From DYFX01 sp964400625 (GTDB lineage Bacteria > Patescibacteriota > Patescibacteriia > SG8-24 > DYFX01): a DNA stretch of 64,000 nucleotides. The stretch is from NCBI GenBank assembly GCA_964400625.1, contig CAYNUS010000005.1:18158-82157 (forward strand), in the 5' to 3' direction. This document shows, one piece after another, positions 46,374 through 53,933 of the stretch (within the stretch, counting starts at the first letter, position 1; each line of letters opens with the position of its first letter). Made by a program: the position numbers and the translations under genes. The notes under the pieces were generated by a model. The model made no database searches. It was not told where the DNA came from and saw nothing but the letters and a program-made list of their open reading frames with translations.

Positions 46374-48434
46374 TTACTTGAAGAGCCAGAGGCGCTTGGA
46401 CGTCCACGGCGCGATGAGTCGGAGCAGGGTGCGCGTCACGGTGACGGCCGAGAACATCGAGATGACGATACCGACGGCCAGCGTGACCGCGAAGCCGCGG
46501 ACCGAGCTCGACGTGAAGGTGTAGAGGATGGTGCAGGTGATGAGCGACGAGATGTTGGAGTCGTAGATCGACGTCCAGGCGCGCTTGAAGCCTTCGGCGA
46601 TCGCCGAATCGAGCGGACGGCCGTTCTTCAGCTCCTCCTTCATGCGCTCGAAGATCAGGATGTTGGCGTCGACGGCCATGCCGATCGACAGGATGACGCC
46701 GGCGATGCCCGAGAGCGTGAGCGTGACGCCCCAGAGCTTGAAGACGGCGAGCAGGAAGGCCGCGTACATGCCGAGCGCGACCGAGGCGACGAGGCCCGGC
46801 AGGCGGTAGTACAGGATCATGAAGATCACGACGACGAGGAAGCCGATCGCGCCGGCGTTCAGGCTCTTGGCGAGGGAATCCTGTCCGAGCGAGGCGCCGA
46901 TGGTCTGCTGGGAGAGCAGCTGGATCGGCACCGGGAGGGCGCCCGCGTTCAGGCGCTGGGCGAGGAGCTTCGCTTCCTTGAAATCGAAGTCGCCGGAGAT
47001 GACGGCGGTGCCGTCGGGAATCTCCTGCTGGACGCGCGGGATCGAGATGGCTTCGCCGTCGAGATAGATGGCGACGAGCTGACCGACGTTGTCCTTGGTG
47101 ATCTGGGCGAAGAGCTCGCGGCCCTCGTCGTTGAAGGACAGCGTGACCATCGGCTGGCCGGTCGTCGGGTCGAACTCGACCTGCGCGCGGCGGACGTGCT
47201 TTCCGGAGAGGCCGGTGTTCTTCCAGGGCTCGGCGTCAGGGCGGACGTCGACGGCGGTCGCCTTAGGGAAGGCGATGGCGTCGAGGTCGTAGCGCACGAG
47301 GGTGCGCTCGTCGGCCTTATAGATGAGGTGGTAGCCGAACGCCGATTCCACGGCCTCGGAAATCTCGCCTTTCTTCATGGCGAAGGCCGGATCGGCGAAT
47401 TCCTTCACCATCGCCTCGTGCGCGAACCAGCCGAGATCGCCGGAATTCGCTTGGGCGGACGGATCGGTGGAGAAGGCCTTGGCCTTCTCGGCGAAGTTCT
47501 CAGGGGTCAGTTCCGCGCGGAGCGCGTTCAGCTGGGCGAGCGCTTCCTCCTTGGAAAGCGGCTCTTCGCAGCCCTGCGCGCCCTCGAAGCAGATGAGGAT
47601 GTGGCTGGCTTTGACTTCCTTTTCCGACGTGTCGCGCGCGTTCAGCCGGACGACGCTCCAAGCGTCGCTCGTCTCGACGAGCTGGGGCGTCTTCACGCCT
47701 TGATGGGTGTCGGCCCACTTCCAAAGCTCGGGAGCCATGGCTTCCGAAATCGGACCGAACTCCTGCCACGGCAGGCTGGTCGTGCCGGATTGGACGAGCT
47801 TGAGTTCGGCGTTGGCCTTGGCACGGACGTCGGCGTTCAGCGCGTCGAGCTGCTTCTGCTCGTCGGCCGTGAGCGGGATCTCCTCGACCGGGTTCTCTTC
47901 CTTGAATTCGAGGATCGGCGTCTCGCCGATCATGCGGATGGCGTCGCGGACGTCGCGGACGCCGGCGAGCTCCACGATGATGCGCCAGCGATCGCCCGAC
48001 TTGTTCGTCTGGACGATCGGCTCGGCGACGCCGAACGCGTTCACGCGGCGCTCGATGACGTCGCGCACGCCTTCCAGCGCGTCGGCGCGCTCGCTGTCGG
48101 GGATGTCCTTCGTGTCCGCCTCGTAGACGAGGTGCGTGCCGCCCTGGAGATCGAGGCCGAGCTTGTACGGCACGTTCCAGTAGTGCGGAAGCTTGAAGCC
48201 GCCCGGCAGCTTGAGGCCGTCGACGACCTTCTCGTTATAGAAATCCGCGCCGCGGTTCCACGCCTGCGGATACGCGAGGAAGCCGGAGAGCGCGGTCAGC
48301 GCGACGACGGCGAAGACCGCCCAGCGCGTCTTGCCGCGTTGGGTGGGTTTGGTGATGCGGGCCAGCGCCTTGCCGATCCAGGCGAACGGGAGGGCGACGT
48401 AGTAAAAAAACGATCGTCCGGAGCGTTGTGACAT
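46374..48434 (-). CDS. secD: protein translocase subunit SecD with embedded parvulin (PpiC) domain
   Basis: A 686-residue SecD; usual lengths are 400-620. The SecD parts are TM1 (about 37-55), P1 motif KLGLDLQGGTHLVYEAD at about 91-107, ERRVNAFGVAEP, the second P1 part (GKHVRRAQVEFDPTTG at about 411, LAQRLNAGALPVPI) and the TM2-6 block from 527 (GMAVDANILIFERM at 585). Between about 185 and 395 is an insert that includes a complete parvulin-type PPIase at about 274-375: KASHILICF, FAEKAKAFSTDPSAQ, SGDLGWF, MVKEFADPAF and GYHLIY. A prolyl isomerase/chaperone would thus sit beside the exit of the translocon. It has a TTGCCT-17-TATACT promoter with a leader of about 50 nt. Confidence 0.95.
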   Translation of the reverse strand: MSQRSGRSFFYYVALPFAWIGKALARITKPTQRGKTRWAVFAVVALTALSGFLAYPQAWNRGADFYNEKVVDGLKLPGGFKLPHYWNVPYKLGLDLQGGTHLVYEADTKDIPDSERADALEGVRDVIERRVNAFGVAEPIVQTNKSGDRWRIIVELAGVRDVRDAIRMIGETPILEFKEENPVEEIPLTADEQKQLDALNADVRAKANAELKLVQSGTTSLPWQEFGPISEAMAPELWKWADTHQGVKTPQLVETSDAWSVVRLNARDTSEKEVKASHILICFEGAQGCEEPLSKEEALAQLNALRAELTPENFAEKAKAFSTDPSAQANSGDLGWFAHEAMVKEFADPAFAMKKGEISEAVESAFGYHLIYKADERTLVRYDLDAIAFPKATAVDVRPDAEPWKNTGLSGKHVRRAQVEFDPTTGQPMVTLSFNDEGRELFAQITKDNVGQLVAIYLDGEAISIPRVQQEIPDGTAVISGDFDFKEAKLLAQRLNAGALPVPIQLLSQQTIGASLGQDSLAKSLNAGAIGFLVVVIFMILYYRLPGLVASVALGMYAAFLLAVFKLWGVTLTLSGIAGVILSIGMAVDANILIFERMKEELKNGRPLDSAIAEGFKRAWTSIYDSNISSLITCTILYTFTSSSVRGFAVTLAVGIVISMFSAVTVTRTLLRLIAPWTSKRLWLFK

Positions 48435-48492
48435 ACGGGAAAAGGCGGTTCAAATCGGATCCGAAAGTCGGACTGTCCACAAGTACGGAGGA

Positions 48493-48521
48493 AGTATAGA
48501 GAAGCGCCCTGAAAAAGGCAA
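48493..48521 (-). promoter_or_regulatory. secDF promoter
   Basis: TTGCCT (48516-48521), a 17-bp spacer and TATACT (48493-48498) on the minus strand; a leader of about 50 nt to the secD ATG. Confidence 0.78.
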
Positions 48522-48543
48522 CGGCGCCTTAAACCGGTCCGCA

Positions 48544-48572
48544 TTGACGTCCGGGCGCGCGTGCGTTAGGCT
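48544..48572 (+). promoter_or_regulatory. promoter of the 48611 gene
   Basis: TTGACG (48544-48549), a 17-bp spacer and TAGGCT (48567-48572). An AGGAGG lies before the ATG. Confidence 0.75.
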
Positions 48573-48610
48573 TCAGTGTCGCCACGAAAAGGTCGTGGCA
48601 GGAGGAATCC

Positions 48611-49084
48611 ATGTCGAAACAGCTCCGCGCGCTCGCCTTCCTGTCCGCCTTCGAGACCGCCATCTACCTCTTCGTCGCGACCGTCGCGTGGGCCGTGGCC
48701 GATCACGACTTGGCGACCCTCGACCGCTCGTTCTTCTCCGAGGTCCAGGCTCGCCCGCATGCCCAGGCGATGGGCGCGATCCAGATCCTCATCCTCGCCC
48801 TGAACGCCCTCATGTTCATCAAGATCATGCGGGCGGGCGAGAAGACCGTCGCGCTCCTCGGTCTCCTCGTGGCCGGCGGCGTCGCTTCGCTCTTCTTCCT
48901 CCCGACGATGGTCTCGGTCTACGGCCTCGGCGGCCTGATCGGGCTCGCCGCCGCCTACAAGCTCCTCGCCGTCCTCTGGAAAGGCCTCAGCTGGCCGTTC
49001 CGCAAGCTCTTCGGACGCAAGAAGCCGGCGGACGCTCCTGCGCCTGCCGCCAAGACCGCCGCGCCTCCCAAGAAGGCCGGCTGA
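48611..49084 (+). CDS. four-TM membrane protein (157 aa), unknown
   Basis: Four hydrophobic segments (about 8-30, 54-70, 78-98 and 102-122) with short loops are followed by a basic, alanine/proline/lysine-rich tail (FGRKKPADAPAPAAKTAAPPKK). AGGAGG lies 6 nt before the ATG and a strong promoter precedes it. It is transcribed away from secDF. The tail could bind a cytosolic partner or nucleic acid. No family is recognised. Confidence 0.7.
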   Translation: MSKQLRALAFLSAFETAIYLFVATVAWAVADHDLATLDRSFFSEVQARPHAQAMGAIQILILALNALMFIKIMRAGEKTVALLGLLVAGGVASLFFLPTMVSVYGLGGLIGLAAAYKLLAVLWKGLSWPFRKLFGRKKPADAPAPAAKTAAPPKKAG

Positions 49085-49113
49085 TCCCGAACCTCGTTCG
49101 GGATTTTTCTTTT
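49083..49113 (+). terminator. terminator of the 48611 gene
   Basis: ATCCCGAAC, loop CTC, GTTCGGGAT and a T-rich tail. The stem begins within the TGA stop (49082-49084). Confidence 0.85.
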
Positions 49114-49693
49114 ACGCGGGCTGGGACGCGTGCGCTTCGGCGAGCGCGAGGAAGGCCTGCCAATCGCGCGCGACGCGCACGTCGGCGGGAAGCTCGAGGC
49201 GGTGCGCGATGCCGTCGTCGTCGAAGAGGACGCGGGAGAGCGTCTCAGGGAGATGGCCGAGATAGGAAAGCTTGTCGTCGAGGAACATCGAGATGCCGAG
49301 GCGCTCGCAATGCGCGCGCTTGTCGCGCCCGCTCTCGCAGAAGATGACGCGCTCGCGCGGGACGATGTCGTGCAGGCCGTTCTTGGCCATCCATTCCAGC
49401 GCGGAGACCTCGTTGCCGGGACGGCGGGCGGAGATGACGTAGACCTCACCCGGCAGTCGCGCCAGTCCCTCCAGCGCGCCGGCGATCGGCGGCGCCGCGA
49501 CCGTCATGTGGCCGTAGAGCGGCTCCTGGAGCTTGCGATACGTCGCCTCGTCCGGCATGTACGCGTGCAGGAGGTTCGTGTTGGTCTGCCACGGCTCGAG
49601 CGCGACGCCGAACTCCCCCGCCAGGCGCAGCTTGTGCGGCCGGTGGTCGACGATCACGCCGTCGAAATCGATGCCGAAGCGGAGGGGGTGCAT
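49112..49693 (-). CDS. HAD-superfamily phosphatase-like protein
   Basis: A 193-residue HAD-fold protein. Motif I is GIDFDGVIVDHRP (Asp9 and Asp11), the VYVISARRPGNE segment is the motif II position, and SMFLDDKLSYLGHLP is near motif IV. It is like small 5'-nucleotidase or NIF-type phosphatases. The substrate is unknown. The start is the ATG at 49691-49693, 6 nt past an extended TATTTT -10 (TGG-TATTTT). The following kinase-like gene upstream is separated by a terminator, so it is a single-gene unit. Confidence 0.78.
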   Translation of the reverse strand: MHPLRFGIDFDGVIVDHRPHKLRLAGEFGVALEPWQTNTNLLHAYMPDEATYRKLQEPLYGHMTVAAPPIAGALEGLARLPGEVYVISARRPGNEVSALEWMAKNGLHDIVPRERVIFCESGRDKRAHCERLGISMFLDDKLSYLGHLPETLSRVLFDDDGIAHRLELPADVRVARDWQAFLALAEAHASQPA

Positions 49694-49714
49694 GCGTCGA
49701 AAATACCACGGGAA

Positions 49715-49740
49715 GAAAAAACCCGCGAGGCGTCGCGGGT
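49715..49740 (-). terminator. terminator of the P-loop kinase-like gene
   Basis: ACCCGCGA, loop CGCC, TCGCGGGT and six T on the minus strand, starting at the TGA stop. Confidence 0.82.
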
Positions 49741-50453
49741 CACTTGAGGGTCTCGAGCCGGCGCTCGCAGGCGTCGGCCAGTTTCGCGAGCACGGCGTGC
49801 GCCGTCTCTTCCGGACGCTCCTTGGAGGAGTCGTGGAAGGCCATGCGCGCGTCGTCCGCGCCGCCGAGGCGGGTCCACAGGTCGTCGTGGATGCCGCGGA
49901 GCAGCGTGAGCGACTTCAGGTTCATCGTCTCGCCGTCCTTCTTGGAGAGCGAGCGCGCGAGCTCGCGTTCCATGGCGACCTTGGGGTCGCAGACGAGGCA
50001 GACGTGCAGGTCGAACTGGGCGCGCATGACGTCCATGCCGTAGAACGCCAGCGCGGCGTCGTGATCGGCCTTGGAGAGCTTGCCCTTGGCGAGCCAGTAG
50101 CCCATCCAGACCATGCCGTCCATGAGGCCGCGGTCGAGGACGACGAGATCGAACTCGCTGTCCATGCGCTGGGCGATCTCCGAGAGCGCGTAGCGGCAGG
50201 TCTCGAAGTTGTAGTGCGGCGTGTCGCGCTTGATGCGGTCGACGACCGTCGCGCCTTCGGGGCGCGCGGTGACGATCCAATCGCTGCGCTTCAGCGTGTG
50301 CTCGATGGCCTCGGCCATGGTGGACTTGCCGGACTTCGGGGTCCCGAAGAGCTCGATGCCGAACGGCCGCAGGCGCGGGTTGTTCCGGCGGAAACGGCGG
50401 AAGCGGGCCACCGCATGCGCGAGGCGCCGTTCAAGGTGCGTCTGGGAATCCAT
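49740..50453 (-). CDS. P-loop nucleoside/nucleotide kinase-like protein
   Basis: A 237-residue P-loop NTPase. Walker A is ELFGTPKSGKSTMAEAIE (about 34-51); LVVLDRGLMDGMVW is the DR-type substrate motif seen in deoxynucleoside kinases and thymidylate kinases; RPEGATVVDRIKRD may be the nucleoside contact. A GAGGAGG Shine-Dalgarno and a TAGACG-17-TATTGT promoter precede the ATG. The phosphate acceptor is not clear. Confidence 0.72.
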   Translation of the reverse strand: MDSQTHLERRLAHAVARFRRFRRNNPRLRPFGIELFGTPKSGKSTMAEAIEHTLKRSDWIVTARPEGATVVDRIKRDTPHYNFETCRYALSEIAQRMDSEFDLVVLDRGLMDGMVWMGYWLAKGKLSKADHDAALAFYGMDVMRAQFDLHVCLVCDPKVAMERELARSLSKKDGETMNLKSLTLLRGIHDDLWTRLGGADDARMAFHDSSKERPEETAHAVLAKLADACERRLETLK

Positions 50454-50490
50454 CTTGTACCTCCTCGCGTGCGTGCGATGGAACGCGGAA

Positions 50491-50519
50491 ACAATACGGC
50501 CCAGGCGCCGGAGCGTCTA
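50491..50519 (-). promoter_or_regulatory. promoter of the P-loop kinase-like gene
   Basis: TAGACG (50514-50519), a 17-bp spacer and TATTGT (50491-50496) on the minus strand; GAGGAGG before the ATG at 50453. Confidence 0.62.
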
Positions 50520-50538
50520 GGCCGTGTTATCCACCGTC

Positions 50539-51195
50539 TTACTTCAGGGAGATCGCGCAGTCCGATCCTTCGGCGCAGACGTAGGAGATCGACATCTCCT
50601 CGATGAGCGCGGGGCGGAGCGACGAGATGAAGGCGGTGAGCTTCACGCTCTTGCCGTCCGCGAGCGTCGCCGCGAGGTCGGCCTTCTCCGGCGTGCGCGA
50701 CTCGTCGTACGGGACGGTCGGGAGGGCCGGCACGTCGCGCAGGTCGTAGAGCAGGCTCGTGGCAGCGGCGTCTTCCGGCGTCTCGAGGCTCATCGGGCGG
50801 AAGAGATGGCCGCCAGCGTCGTTCAGTTTCACGAAGACGCTTTCGTACTTCGTGAGCGGCTTGCCGTCGACCGACGATTTCACGTTCAGGTACGCCTTGG
50901 CGACCGTGCCCGTGACCGCGAGCGTGCCGCCCAGGACTTTCTCGTCCTCGACCTTCGCGCCCGGCGTCCAGCTGGCGAAGGCGGCGCCGAGCTCGAGGCG
51001 CTTCATGCCGTCGAGGTCGTCATAGGCCTGCGTCTCGCTGCCGGCCGCCGGCGAGGTCTCCGAAGCGGGCGCTTCCGAAGCGGGTTCGGCTTCCGTATCG
51101 CGGTTCTTGAGGGCCGCGCCGAAGAGCACGACGGCGGCGACGATGAACACCGCGGAGATCGCCGTGTTCAGCTTCTGGATCATCTTCTCGTCCAT
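50539..51195 (-). CDS. membrane-anchored protein (218 aa), unknown
   Basis: One N-terminal membrane segment (about 12-27, AISAVFIVAAVVLFGAALK) and an alanine/glutamate/serine-rich linker (SEAPASETSPAAGSE) lead to a beta-rich extracytoplasmic domain at about 65-218. Two cysteines near the C-terminus (SYVCAEGSDC) may form a disulfide. It starts 15 bases after the stop of the coiled-coil gene, so the two share a message. No known family is recognised. Confidence 0.68.
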   Translation of the reverse strand: MDEKMIQKLNTAISAVFIVAAVVLFGAALKNRDTEAEPASEAPASETSPAAGSETQAYDDLDGMKRLELGAAFASWTPGAKVEDEKVLGGTLAVTGTVAKAYLNVKSSVDGKPLTKYESVFVKLNDAGGHLFRPMSLETPEDAAATSLLYDLRDVPALPTVPYDESRTPEKADLAATLADGKSVKLTAFISSLRPALIEEMSISYVCAEGSDCAISLK

Positions 51196-51210
51196 ACGGA
51201 GGAATGGGGA

Positions 51211-51627
51211 TTACGCCGCGAAGTCCGGTTCCAGGGCTTCGGCAGGCTTGGTCGACGAACGCTCCTCCTGCTGTTCGTCGTCTTTCTTAAAGTTCACGGA
51301 AAAGGCCGGGACCCAGCGCGTGTTGTGCTCGTCGATCACCTCGACCGTCTCCCCCTTCGTGTACATGTTGAGGGCGATGTCGGAGAGCAGCTCCTTGTCG
51401 GCGGTGATGTCGAGGCTGAGCAGGTCGAGCTTCTCGGCGTCGGTGGACGCGGCGGCCCACGCCTGGTTCTCGATCGACTTCTTCTCCTCCTTCAGCGTCT
51501 TCAGCTGTTCGGAGATCTGCTGGTAGCGCGGGTTGTTGACGAGCTCGTCCTTGAAGGCCTTCTGGATCTCGCTTTTCTCGCGTTTCTTGGCGCGCAGGCG
51601 CGCGTGGACTTCTTGGAGGCTGGGCAT
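51211..51627 (-). CDS. coiled-coil hypothetical protein (138 aa)
   Basis: The first 60 residues form a charged coiled coil (VHARLRAKKREKSEIQKAF, then SEQLKTLKEEKKSIENQAW). The second half has strands (ITADKELLSDIALN; GETVEVIDEHNTRWVP) and an acidic, unstructured tail. There is no signal peptide. It lies upstream of the membrane-anchored gene in one unit. A possible -10 (TGG-TAAAAT) lies in the loop of the preceding terminator. Function unknown. Confidence 0.65.
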   Translation of the reverse strand: MPSLQEVHARLRAKKREKSEIQKAFKDELVNNPRYQQISEQLKTLKEEKKSIENQAWAAASTDAEKLDLLSLDITADKELLSDIALNMYTKGETVEVIDEHNTRWVPAFSVNFKKDDEQQEERSSTKPAEALEPDFAA

Positions 51628-51640
51628 GAGGCGTGGGGAT

Positions 51641-51670
51641 AAAAAACCGATGGGCGGATTTTACCATCGG
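51641..51670 (-). terminator. terminator of the methyltransferase gene, with embedded -10
   Basis: CCGATGG, a loop containing TAAAAT (51658-51663), CCATCGG and six T on the minus strand. TGG-TAAAAT reads as an extended -10 for the gene starting at 51627. Confidence 0.65.
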
Positions 51671-51692
51671 AATGCGAGCCGGGCTAGACGCG

Positions 51693-52304
51693 TCAAGGCG
51701 CGCGCAGGCGGCAGAGGTATTTGAGGAAGACGGTGCGCCGCGTACGGGTCGGCGCGGTCTCGTGACGGATGACATCGAAGCGTGGCGCGAGCAGTCCCCG
51801 GAACTCCTCGTCGGAGAAGTAGCTGAAGCGTCGTCGCGTGCCGAGATACGCCGGATCGCTTTCGATCCGTTCTCCCTCCCCCTCCTTCACGGCGCACCCG
51901 AGGACGCCGGCAGGCGCGAGGTGGCGCGCCAGGCGATCGATGACGCCGGGGATGTCGGCTTTCCGGAGATGGAGCAGGCAGGCGTTCGCCCAGATGCCGT
52001 CGAATCGCCGAGCGATCTCGAAGTTCTCGAGGTCGAGCGGTATCGCGACGAGGCCCTTGCGGCGGCAGAGCGCGACCATCTTCTCGGAGAGGTCGGCGCA
52101 GAGCACGTCGAGACCCTTCTCCGCGAAATACGCCGCGTGGTTGCCGGGTCCGGCGCCGACATCGAGGATCGATTTCCCGGCCAGCTCCGACACGAACGCA
52201 TCGGCGTGCGCGAGGTTGTAGCGGCGCATGTGGCTCTCGTACTCGATGTCGAAAATCTCGGCGTACGCGTCGTACGCGGCGACAGTCTCGTCTTTCTCAT
52301 CCAT
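51693..52304 (-). CDS. class I SAM-dependent methyltransferase
   Basis: A 203-residue Rossmann-fold methyltransferase. SILDVGAGPGNHAAYFAEKG is motif I (about 45-64), VLCADLSEKMV is motif II, and ANACLLHLRKADIP is the post-motif region; VLGCAVKEGEG and RRRFSYFSDEEF follow as in UbiE/Methyltransf_25-type small-molecule enzymes. GGGAGGT lies 4 nt before the ATG. The substrate is unknown. It neighbours a 2-oxoglutarate oxygenase-like gene and another methyltransferase, so a sugar- or lipid-modifying set is possible. Confidence 0.85.
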   Translation of the reverse strand: MDEKDETVAAYDAYAEIFDIEYESHMRRYNLAHADAFVSELAGKSILDVGAGPGNHAAYFAEKGLDVLCADLSEKMVALCRRKGLVAIPLDLENFEIARRFDGIWANACLLHLRKADIPGVIDRLARHLAPAGVLGCAVKEGEGERIESDPAYLGTRRRFSYFSDEEFRGLLAPRFDVIRHETAPTRTRRTVFLKYLCRLRAP

Positions 52305-52359
52305 GGGACCTCCCGGAACGAGCCCACCCTATCAGACTCCTCGGATGACGGGAACTCTC

Positions 52360-53073
52360 TCAGCTCCCGAAAAAGCCGAGGACGCGTTCCTTGATCCGCG
52401 TGCGGAGCGGCATCTTCCGCTCGATGACGGCGGTGAAGAGGCGGCGCATCTTCCCTTCGGGACACGTCAGGGGGCGCACGGCATGCCAGGAGTGGTCGCC
52501 GCGGGCGAAGATGAGGCTGCGGTTGCCGATCGATTCCGCGGCGTAGCTCCGGGGGAAATCATCGAAATCGGGCGCGGTGCGATAGTCGAATTTCCCCTCG
52601 TCGTCGAGGATGAGCGTCGCTCCTCCCCACGCAGGGTCCCAATCCTCAGGATCGTTCAGGTAGAAGAGCTGGGCGCCGACCTTGCGGAGGCCGTCGCAGT
52701 GCGGCGAGACCGAACACCCTCGACCGGCCGCCTGCCATTCGAAACGCAAGGAAAGGTCCTTGCGGCCGAACAGGCGCCCGACGAACCGCCGATAGCGCTT
52801 TCCCGAGAGCTCGGCGATGAACTCCCTCCAGGCTTCAGGCAGCGCGAGGTCGGGGCGATACCGGAGCTCGAAGCGATCGTGCGGCTTCTGCCCATAGGCG
52901 CGCTCCATCCCGAACGTCGGCGTGAAGAGACCGTGATCGGGCATTTCGGCCAGCAGGGCGGACCGTCCTTCCTCCGTCAGCGCGCCCGCCGGATTGACCC
53001 ACGGAAACGGATCCGCGCCGCGGAACCGCGCGGGATCGATGGCGTCGAGCGCTTTCCAGTTGAGATATTCCAT
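52360..53073 (-). CDS. 2OG-Fe(II) oxygenase-like protein
   Basis: A protein of about 237 residues with the double-stranded beta-helix iron site: SPHCDG (His-x-Asp) at about 125 and GDHSWHAVRPL (distal His with the 2-oxoglutarate Arg) near 195. QLFYLNDPEDWDPAWGG in between is typical of prolyl/aspartyl hydroxylase-like members. Two starts are possible: the ATG at 53071-53073, just past the preceding stop, or 9 bases upstream at 53082 with a short overlap. It probably hydroxylates a small molecule or sugar in concert with the adjacent methyltransferases. Confidence 0.78.
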   Translation of the reverse strand: MEYLNWKALDAIDPARFRGADPFPWVNPAGALTEEGRSALLAEMPDHGLFTPTFGMERAYGQKPHDRFELRYRPDLALPEAWREFIAELSGKRYRRFVGRLFGRKDLSLRFEWQAAGRGCSVSPHCDGLRKVGAQLFYLNDPEDWDPAWGGATLILDDEGKFDYRTAPDFDDFPRSYAAESIGNRSLIFARGDHSWHAVRPLTCPEGKMRRLFTAVIERKMPLRTRIKERVLGFFGS

Positions 53074-53074
53074 A

Positions 53075-53869
53075 TCAGGCATCGAGGGGTTTGACGAGCG
53101 CGGCGACGCACGTCTTCTTGAGGGTGTCGCCGCGGAACGGGAAGCGCCGTTTCAGGAACAGCGGGATCTCCAAGCCCGGCACGCGGGCGCGAAGATATTC
53201 GAGCGCCTCGAACGACTCCGGTGAAATGAGATCGGTCTTCCGCGCTTCGGCGTCGGGCAGCACGTCATCGAACAGGATGACGCCGCCGGGCGCGGTCAGG
53301 TGCCACGCGTTGCAGATGTCCCACGCGACTTCAGGATACAGGTGGCCGCCGTCGACCCAGACGAGGTCGAACGGCCCTTGCGCCAGCGCGGGCAGGAAGA
53401 AGGAGTTGGCCTTCAGCAGGCGGACGTTCGGAAAGTCGAGGTTCTTGGATTGCTTGAGCCGGAACGCCGCACGTTCCGCCTCGGTGGAACGGCGGTAGAA
53501 GGTGCGGAAGAGCGGATCGTCGTCCGGAAGTTCCACCGTCGTGATCTCCGCTGACGGGAAGAGCCGCGCCAAGAGACGCGTCCCCTCGCCTTCGAAGGTG
53601 CCGATCTCAAGAATCCGTCGGGCAGGGCGTTGGAGGGAGAGCAGGCTCCAAAGAAGCAGGTGGACGCTGTCCGCATCCGGGTCGTAGGGCCCGCGCCCGC
53701 ATGCGGCCAAGACGGAGTCGAGCTTCCTGGTCGCGGCCTGGATGTCGCCGAGGGTCGCGAGCTTCCGGTCCTCTTCCGCATCGATGACGGAGCGGTCGTA
53801 CGCGAACCGGAGGTACAGGCCCTTGCGGAGCTTCCGAAGCCAGGATGATGGGCGCGAGAACGGGTGCAT
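53075..53869 (-). CDS. class I SAM-dependent methyltransferase (cephalosporin-hydroxylase-like)
   Basis: A 264-residue protein. ILEIGTFEGEGTRLLARLFP is motif I (about 86-105), ITTVELPDDDPLFRTFY is next, and FDLVWVDGGHLYPEVAWDI and GGVILFDDVLPD match the CmcI/macrocin-O-methyltransferase type that modifies sugars. The start at 53869 follows a TATCAT -10 by 7 nt. It is divergent from the flippase gene at 53934 across a 64-bp region, and is followed by the oxygenase-like gene. Confidence 0.8.
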   Translation of the reverse strand: MHPFSRPSSWLRKLRKGLYLRFAYDRSVIDAEEDRKLATLGDIQAATRKLDSVLAACGRGPYDPDADSVHLLLWSLLSLQRPARRILEIGTFEGEGTRLLARLFPSAEITTVELPDDDPLFRTFYRRSTEAERAAFRLKQSKNLDFPNVRLLKANSFFLPALAQGPFDLVWVDGGHLYPEVAWDICNAWHLTAPGGVILFDDVLPDAEARKTDLISPESFEALEYLRARVPGLEIPLFLKRRFPFRGDTLKKTCVAALVKPLDA

Positions 53870-53876
53870 ATGCCCC

Positions 53877-53927
53877 ATGATAACGCCCCGTACCGAAACC
53901 GCCAAAAGCGTTCGGTCATGGTAAGCT
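53877..53927. promoter_or_regulatory. divergent -10 elements
   Basis: Minus strand: TATCAT (53877-53882), 7 nt from the ATG at 53869. Plus strand: TGG-TAAGCT (53922-53927), 6 nt from the ATG at 53934. No strong -35 is seen on either side. Confidence 0.5.
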
Positions 53928-53933
53928 GGTCCC

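Noticed and set aside
46341..48431. A 696-codon plus-strand frame opposite secD
   Set aside because: Same composition bias; secD motifs on the minus strand are unmistakable.
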